Source: Desulfobulbaceae bacterium UBA5173 (lineage in GTDB: Bacteria > Desulfobacterota > Desulfobulbia > Desulfobulbales > Desulfobulbaceae). Taken from it: a stretch of 17,303 nt of DNA. The DNA lies in NCBI GenBank assembly GCA_002413355.1, contig DHWV01000105.1, positions 11,064 to 28,366 of the forward strand, written 5' to 3'. The notes under the pieces were generated by a model. It saw only the letters and a program-made list of their open reading frames with translations. It did no database searches and had not been told where the DNA came from. Below, one piece after another: positions 13,881-17,303 of the stretch; the first letter of the stretch is position 1; each line of letters begins with the position of its first letter. The position numbers were made by a program, and so were the translations under genes.

Positions 13881-13917
13881 AAAAAATCTGCTGAAATGTG
13901 CAAGCCGCAGGTTTCAG
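13881..13917 (-). terminator. Probable intrinsic terminator of hup
   Basis: On the minus strand, CTGAAA (13912-13917, overlapping the hup stop codon) pairs with TTTCAG (13891-13896). An inner TGC/GCA stem lies within the loop. CAGA and six T residues (13881-13886) follow. The stem is interrupted, so it is only of moderate strength. It sits immediately before the -35 box of the tRNA-Pro promoter. Confidence 0.45.
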
Positions 13918-14189
13918 ACGTTGACTGCTTCGGCCAGTTTGCTGCCCGCCTTGAATTTGGCCGAGGTCTTTGCTGCAATTTCAATGGGTTCGCCAGTACG
14001 CGGGTTTTTGGTCTGACGGGCGGCCCGTTTGACGGTAGAGAAGGTGCCAAAACCTACCAGCGTCACCTTGTCGCCTTTGGCCAATGACTGCGTGATGCTC
14101 ACGAGCAAGCTGTTGAGGGCTTTTTCTGCTGCTGCCCGGCTGATGTCCGCCGCTTCCGCCATTGAGTCAACTAATTCTTTCTTGTTCAT
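13914..14189 (-). CDS. HU-family DNA-binding protein
   Basis: A 91-residue nucleoid-associated protein that bends and compacts DNA as a dimer. The start MNKKELVDSMAEAADIS is typical of HU. The helical dimer core is followed by GDKVTLVGFGTFSTVKRAARQ and the DNA-intercalating arm with KNPRTGEPI, which holds the conserved arm proline. The C-terminus FKAGSKLAEAVN fits the family, while the common VPAFKAG reads TSAKFKAG here. ATG at 14189 follows GAGAGG with good spacing. The frame is open far upstream, but that part overlaps the sulfur transferase gene and is unconserved. It has its own strong promoter, so it need not be co-transcribed with larE. Confidence 0.95.
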   Translation of the reverse strand: MNKKELVDSMAEAADISRAAAEKALNSLLVSITQSLAKGDKVTLVGFGTFSTVKRAARQTKNPRTGEPIEIAAKTSAKFKAGSKLAEAVNV

Positions 14190-14273
14190 CTCTTTTTCCT
14201 CTCTTCTTTTTTGCGGGAAACTTAACGCATCTTCCGCTGGGAGCAGAAAAAACGCCTCTGTTCGACATCCGGC

Positions 14274-14302
14274 ATTAAACCGGATAAAAATCTGCTTGTC
14301 AA
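14274..14302 (-). promoter_or_regulatory. Strong sigma-70-type promoter for hup
   Basis: On the minus strand, a perfect -35 TTGACA (14297-14302) and TTTAAT (14274-14279, 5/6 to the -10) lie exactly 17 bases apart. The -35 box overlaps the stop codon of the sulfur transferase gene (14299-14301). Transcription would start near 14267, giving a leader of about 78 nt. High expression would fit an abundant nucleoid protein. Confidence 0.72.
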
Positions 14303-15075
14303 CGGCCATCAAGGTCAAAAACGATCTTTCCCGCCCCTTTGTTTTGCAGACGGATACAGACCAGCTGCCGCATCGCCGGAGCGCAGAATCGGTCCATGTC
14401 TTCCCGCTGGAGCTGGATGCAGACCAACTCCTCATCAAGCAGCCGCGCCCGGCAGCCGAAAAATCCCGCGTCTGCAAGCACCTGCTCCATTGCCGCGACC
14501 CGCGCCAGCCGTTCTGTGGTGATCGCCATGCCTGCTCGAATCCGAGTGGCAAGGCAGGATGAGGACGTCTGATTCCACGTGTGGAGCAGTAGCTCGCGGC
14601 TCAGTTCCCGAATTTCTGCCTTGCGCAGGCCGCAGTCAGCCAAGGGCGTTTGCACCGCCAGTTCAGCAATTGCTCGCAAACCAGGCCGTCCTGCTTCACC
14701 TTGCTGTAGATCGTCCGCATTGGTGCCGTCGAGCAGAAAAGAAGTACCCTCCTTGGCCAGCTCATCATGAAAGAGCTGACAGATGCGCCGTTTGCAGAAA
14801 TAGCAGCGATTCGGCGGGTTGGAAACAAATTCCGGCCAGTTCAGCGGCTCTATGTCAATAATCCTGAGCCGTTCCGGCCACAAGGCCGCCAGTTCCTCGT
14901 GTGTTTGAAGGCAGGAACGGGCATGAAGGGCAAGAACGTTTTCCGGGCCCAGCGCATCTATAGCTGAACGCAGGAGGAAAGACGAATCGACCCCGCCAGA
15001 AAAAGCAATGCCGACCCGCCCAAAGCCCCGCAGAAGCCTGCGTAGCCTTTCGGCCTTACTCCTCCTCGCGGTCAA
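14299..15075 (-). CDS. larE: LarE-type ATP-dependent sacrificial sulfur transferase
   Basis: A 258-residue PP-loop ATP pyrophosphatase of the LarE family. In lactate racemase maturation, LarE adenylates a nicotinate-derived substrate and donates sulfur from its own cysteine. Visible here are the PP-loop FSGGVDSS (25-32), a CYFC pair (91-94), DGTNADD (117-122) and SSSCLATRIRAG with Cys174, which aligns with the sacrificial cysteine (C176) of the Lactobacillus enzyme. Some LarE homologues bind an iron-sulfur cluster instead, and the extra cysteines make that possible. The only standard start codon before the PP-loop is TTG at 15075, giving a 20-bp overlap with the upstream COG1900 gene; that gene's last codons (GAGGAGGAG) could act as ribosome-binding site for an unusual downstream start. 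No larB, larC or larA is in view, so the substrate may not be the nickel-pincer cofactor. Confidence 0.87.
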   Translation of the reverse strand: MTARRSKAERLRRLLRGFGRVGIAFSGGVDSSFLLRSAIDALGPENVLALHARSCLQTHEELAALWPERLRIIDIEPLNWPEFVSNPPNRCYFCKRRICQLFHDELAKEGTSFLLDGTNADDLQQGEAGRPGLRAIAELAVQTPLADCGLRKAEIRELSRELLLHTWNQTSSSCLATRIRAGMAITTERLARVAAMEQVLADAGFFGCRARLLDEELVCIQLQREDMDRFCAPAMRQLVCIRLQNKGAGKIVFDLDGR

Positions 15076-16270
15076 AGGAAAAATCCGCTGTCGGGAAATG
15101 ATCCACCGGCTCGCCGAGATGGAATTTACCCTGCTGTATCCAGCTTTTCAGTGTTTCTGCGATCTTTCTCGCGCCAGTGAGCGAGGAGAGCGGCGAGGTC
15201 GGCACCTTCTTGCCCGCGACCTCGATTTCGCCGCTCCTGAGCTGGGCGTAGCTGACTTTACCGTAGGTGCGGGCCACGCCGTTGGTGTAGTCGTAGCCGT
15301 AATCCACCACGTGGGTAAAGATTTCTTCATCCGAAACCCCGGTGAAACGAGCCATCTCCTCGTTGAGGATCGGAATCGGCACGCCAAGTCCGACCGCCAG
15401 AGAGCAGCCGTAGCCTTGCAGGCTGACTCCGCGCAGCCATTCCGGCGACATTTTTTTCAAATCGCCCTGCACCATCATCGTGCCCGCAGCCCGCATGGGC
15501 ACGCCGTTCTCGCTGCGCGGCGCAGCCGGGTTGTGCTGGGTGCCTTGGAAGGTCACGTAGCCCACGCCGCCACCGAGGAAAATGCGGGTGCCGATGCCAA
15601 TAGTGCGGTAGAGCGGGTCATTGAGCAGCGGACTGAGCTGGCCTGCGCTGCAATAATTGGCGTTGCGGCAGCTGGGCTTGAGCGTGCCCATGTAGGTATA
15701 GACAATGCGGTCGGAGAAATTGACCGCGCAATTGTAGTTCTGATAGCCATTGCGCGGGTTGCAGAGCAGGGCGTAAGGCAGATCGGCCAAAGTGACTTCC
15801 TTGTGCATCTTGGTGTTGGCGTAGCAGTCGGTTGGGTAGGCTTTCACCTCCAGCAGCACCTTTTTGCCTGCCACCAAGTCTTCGATCACATGCCCGCCGC
15901 CATAGCGAAATTCGCCCGGATAAACCTGATTGAGCGGGTCAGTCTCGGTCGGCTCGGTCGCGCCGATGTAGGCATCCACTGCCGCCAACCCAGCGTAAGC
16001 AGGCACCTTATTGACCCAGACCCGCTGGCCTTTGATCGTAGGATTGGTCTGGCCGAAATTGAAGAACAGGCCGGACGAGCACATGACCGAGAAGGTTCCG
16101 GTGGTGACCACGTCAATCCGGCGGGCCGCCTCAACCGGGCCTTCATTCCTGACGATGTCCACCATCTCGTCCGCTGTGACCACAACCGCCTCGCCCGCCT
16201 TAATCCGGGCGTTGATTTCCGCATAGGTTTTGTTAACTTGGAATGCCTTGCTCTGTTTGTGACCGCTCAT
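15056..16270 (-). CDS. COG1900/DUF39 homocysteine biosynthesis protein
   Basis: A 404-residue member of the DUF39 (COG1900) family. The Methanosarcina homologue MA1821 is implicated in sulfide-dependent formation of homocysteine from aspartate semialdehyde. Recognisable segments are TYAEINARIKAGEAVVVTADE near the N-terminus, GTFSVMCSSGLFFNFGQTNP, GEFRYGGGHVIEDLVAGK and IGIGTRIFLGGGVGYVTFQGTQHNP. C64 (SVMCSS) and C149 (PTDCYA) are candidates for the functional cysteines; other cysteines lie at 170, 181, 201 and 207. The archaeal protein also has CBS domains, but this one ends after the DUF39 domain. The expected NIL-ferredoxin partner is not in the window. ATG at 16270 follows GAGG by 8 bases. 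The coding end overlaps the LarE-type gene. Confidence 0.88.
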   Translation of the reverse strand: MSGHKQSKAFQVNKTYAEINARIKAGEAVVVTADEMVDIVRNEGPVEAARRIDVVTTGTFSVMCSSGLFFNFGQTNPTIKGQRVWVNKVPAYAGLAAVDAYIGATEPTETDPLNQVYPGEFRYGGGHVIEDLVAGKKVLLEVKAYPTDCYANTKMHKEVTLADLPYALLCNPRNGYQNYNCAVNFSDRIVYTYMGTLKPSCRNANYCSAGQLSPLLNDPLYRTIGIGTRIFLGGGVGYVTFQGTQHNPAAPRSENGVPMRAAGTMMVQGDLKKMSPEWLRGVSLQGYGCSLAVGLGVPIPILNEEMARFTGVSDEEIFTHVVDYGYDYTNGVARTYGKVSYAQLRSGEIEVAGKKVPTSPLSSLTGARKIAETLKSWIQQGKFHLGEPVDHFPTADFSFDREEE

Positions 16271-16318
16271 CTCTGTTTCCTCTTTTCTTGTTTTTGCTGA
16301 TTTATTTTTTGCGCAATA

Positions 16319-16407
16319 AACCGGCAGCCGCCCGCTTTTTGCTTGCAGCCGCTGTCAGATGAGTTAGCATACGCAAACGATTCACTATACTTGAACCGGC
16401 AGCCGCC
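16319..16407 (+). repeat. Two copies of a 14-bp GC-rich direct repeat upstream of vapB
   Basis: AACCGGCAGCCGCC occurs exactly at 16319-16332 and again at 16394-16407. The second copy extends into GGCAG-CCGC-CTGCC, a 5-bp stem with a 4-nt loop. They lie in the 211-bp gap between the divergent COG1900 and toxin-antitoxin genes. They may be REP-like elements or operator half-sites; no function can be read directly. Confidence 0.6.
16364..16391 (+). promoter_or_regulatory. Possible promoter for the toxin-antitoxin pair
   Basis: TTAGCA (16364-16369, 4/6 to the -35) and TATACT (16386-16391, 5/6 to the -10) are spaced 16 bases apart. The GC-rich palindrome at about 16398-16411 follows immediately downstream of the -10, a sensible place for an autoregulatory VapB operator. 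Confidence 0.38.
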
Positions 16408-16440
16408 TGCCAGCCTAGTTTTCCGCATGGGCGGATTTTT
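16376..16440 (+). repeat. Left copy of a degenerate repeat bracketing vapBC
   Basis: This stretch shares an ordered set of blocks with 17171-17231 in the same orientation: CGATTCAC, CTTGA, CCTGCCAGCC, GTTTT, GGGCGGAT and a T-rich ATTTTTC. The copies lie about 795 bp apart, one on each side of the toxin-antitoxin pair. Confidence 0.55.
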
Positions 16441-16481
16441 CTGCTGGAGCATGAAAACGAAATCAAAGAGAGGAGCATGTC

Positions 16482-16721
16482 ATGCCTACAACAGTGATTT
16501 TAGAAATTCCAGACTGGATGTGTCGGCCCTTGCAGCGCAAGGCTGACAGGAAAGGAAAAAGGATTGATCAAATTGTCATGGAATGGCTTGGCGATGCGGT
16601 GAAAAAGGAGGAGGACGACCCGCTCCTGCGGATGGCTGGCGCATTTTCTTCTGATGTTACGGATGTCGGAACAGCTCATGATTTCTATATAGGTGAAGAG
16701 CTGGGCAGGACACATGACTGA
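16482..16721 (+). CDS. vapB: Antitoxin of a VapBC-type pair
   Basis: A 79-residue protein overlapping a PIN-domain toxin gene by 8 bp. The N-terminal part (TTVILEIPDWMCRPLQRKADRKG) could form the DNA-binding and dimerising region, and KGKRIDQIVMEWLGDAVKKE a helix. The acidic C-terminal half, ending EELGRTHD, is of the kind that wraps around and inhibits a toxin. I do not recognise a specific antitoxin family; the assignment rests mainly on size, order and overlap. GAGAGGAGCATGTC just upstream carries GAGGAG about 8 bases before the ATG. It is probably autoregulated by the VapBC complex at the palindromic sequence upstream. Confidence 0.75.
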   Translation: MPTTVILEIPDWMCRPLQRKADRKGKRIDQIVMEWLGDAVKKEEDDPLLRMAGAFSSDVTDVGTAHDFYIGEELGRTHD

Positions 16722-17133
16722 GATTTTTGCCGACACATCAGGTTGGGCAAATTATTTTGTCAGGTCTGAGCCATTTCATGCAGTAGCTGTGCAGCTCATG
16801 CGCCAGTGGCATCAAGAGGGAATCAAGGTTGTCACAACAAACTATGTTCTTGCCGAGCTTGTCGCTTTATTCTCAAGCCCGCTGAAGATACCACGTCAGC
16901 ACCAAATTCAGGCAGTTGAAACAATCAGTTCATCCTGCTGGACAGAGGTAATTCATGTTGATCCTCTGCTGCACGGCAGAGCGTGGGATTTTTTGAAAAA
17001 GCATGATGACAAGATGTGGAGTTTGGTTGACTGCTCAAGTTTTGTTGTCATGCAAGAACGAGGCATAACGCAAGGGTTCACAACAGATCATCATTTTGAA
17101 CAGGCTGGTTTTCTGCGGCTGCTGAAGGCTTAG
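16714..17133 (+). CDS. vapC: PIN-domain ribonuclease toxin (VapC-like)
   Basis: A 139-residue PIN-domain protein, probably a Mg2+-dependent endoribonuclease that cuts tRNA or rRNA when released from its antitoxin. All four acidic PIN positions are present: D7 (FADTSGW), E48 (VLAELVALF), D106 (WSLVDCSSFVVM) and D125 (FTTDHHFEQAGF). Length and the C-terminal DHHFEQAGF ending are typical of VapC-like toxins. ATG at 16714 is preferred over the in-frame GTG at 16693, because the domain's first strand MTEIFADTS starts there and GCAGGA lies just upstream. The start overlaps the antitoxin stop by 8 bp. Confidence 0.9.
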   Translation: MTEIFADTSGWANYFVRSEPFHAVAVQLMRQWHQEGIKVVTTNYVLAELVALFSSPLKIPRQHQIQAVETISSSCWTEVIHVDPLLHGRAWDFLKKHDDKMWSLVDCSSFVVMQERGITQGFTTDHHFEQAGFLRLLKA

Positions 17134-17170
17134 TGCTTAAGTGCTTATTAAACATGGGTTTACAAGAAAC

Positions 17171-17231
17171 AGCGATTCACCTTGACTGGCGGCAGCCTGC
17201 CAGCCGTTTTGTCGGGCGGATAGGATTTTCA
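17171..17231 (+). repeat. Right copy of the degenerate repeat bracketing vapBC
   Basis: Partner of the copy at 16376-16440, with blocks in the same order: CGATTCAC (17173-17180), CTTGA, CCTGCCAGCC, GTTTT, GGGCGGAT and ATTTTC. It contains a local palindrome, CTGGC...GCCAG. It lies 38 nt after the toxin stop and could also act as a transcript end signal. Confidence 0.52.
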
Positions 17232-17268
17232 GGATATATCGTTTTTTATTATCTTAGGAGTTACGCAG

Positions 17269-17303
17269 TTGAAATCTGAAATTCAATTATTACAGCACGT
17301 TGA
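17269..17303 (+). CDS. Possible start of a truncated CDS at the right edge
   Basis: TTG at 17269 has AGGAG eight bases upstream (17256-17260) and opens a frame reading (M)KSEIQLLQHV to the edge. This is too short to identify. The AT-rich stretch before it (17240-17255) could hold a promoter. A non-coding or insertion-sequence-end origin for this segment is equally possible. Confidence 0.25.
   Translation, partial: MKSEIQLLQHV

Noticed and set aside
14190..14552. Long N-terminal extension of the HU frame
   Set aside because: Overlaps the LarE-type gene in another frame, is unrelated to HU, and a good Shine-Dalgarno and ATG exist at 14189.
15008..16300. 430-codon plus-strand open frame
   Set aside because: It lies antisense to the COG1900 gene and runs into the sulfur transferase; its translation is His/Arg/Ala-rich with no recognisable motif.
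16271..16320. Promoter for the COG1900 gene
   Set aside because: Several weak -10-like sequences on the minus strand lacked a matching -35; none was good enough to list.
17132..17147. 8-bp tandem repeat AGTGCTTA x2 after the toxin gene
   Set aside because: Short, two copies only, with no sign of a target-site duplication or array.

Overview
This window looks like chromosomal DNA of a Gram-negative bacterium of moderate to fairly high GC. A Tol-Pal proton channel implies an outer membrane, and the COG1900/DUF39 homocysteine-biosynthesis protein is typical of anaerobic sulfur-metabolising lineages (methanogens and Desulfobacterota). A sulfate reducer or relative such as the Desulfobulbales is the best guess, but this rests on gene content alone and could not be tested by a search.

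Layout, left to right. (1) tolQ and the 5' end of a tolR/exbD gene on the minus strand, from a strong sigma-70-like promoter at 938-966. (2) A plus-strand group: a thioredoxin-reductase-like flavoprotein with a degenerate NADPH site, an RlmI-type 23S rRNA methyltransferase and a branched-chain aminotransferase (ilvE). (3) A secreted von Willebrand factor A protein on the minus strand, facing ilvE across a perfect 16-bp hairpin. (4) A long plus-strand run: xseB, dxs, a PHP-like protein, an NAD-dependent epimerase/dehydratase, a SAM methyltransferase, a GT4 glycosyltransferase and a GlpD-like FAD oxidoreductase. Several of these genes overlap by exactly 4 bp, which suggests an operon. (5) A minus-strand block: COG1900 protein, a LarE-type sulfur transferase overlapping it, HU, and tRNA-Pro(CGG). 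(6) A VapBC-type toxin-antitoxin pair on the plus strand, bracketed by degenerate GC-rich palindromic repeats, up to the right edge.

Two observations stand out. First, dxs carries a perfect in-frame tandem duplication of 96 bp (32 codons) with 9-bp microhomology at the junctions. It lies in the conserved pyrimidine-binding part of DXS, so the gene is recently mutated, functionally altered, or misassembled. Second, a LarE-like sulfur-inserting enzyme overlaps the COG1900 homocysteine gene with no larB or larC in view. This suggests a sulfur-delivery partnership that differs from nickel-pincer cofactor synthesis. No CRISPR array, phage or complete insertion sequence was seen, and no stretch longer than 300 bases lacks a gene or RNA.
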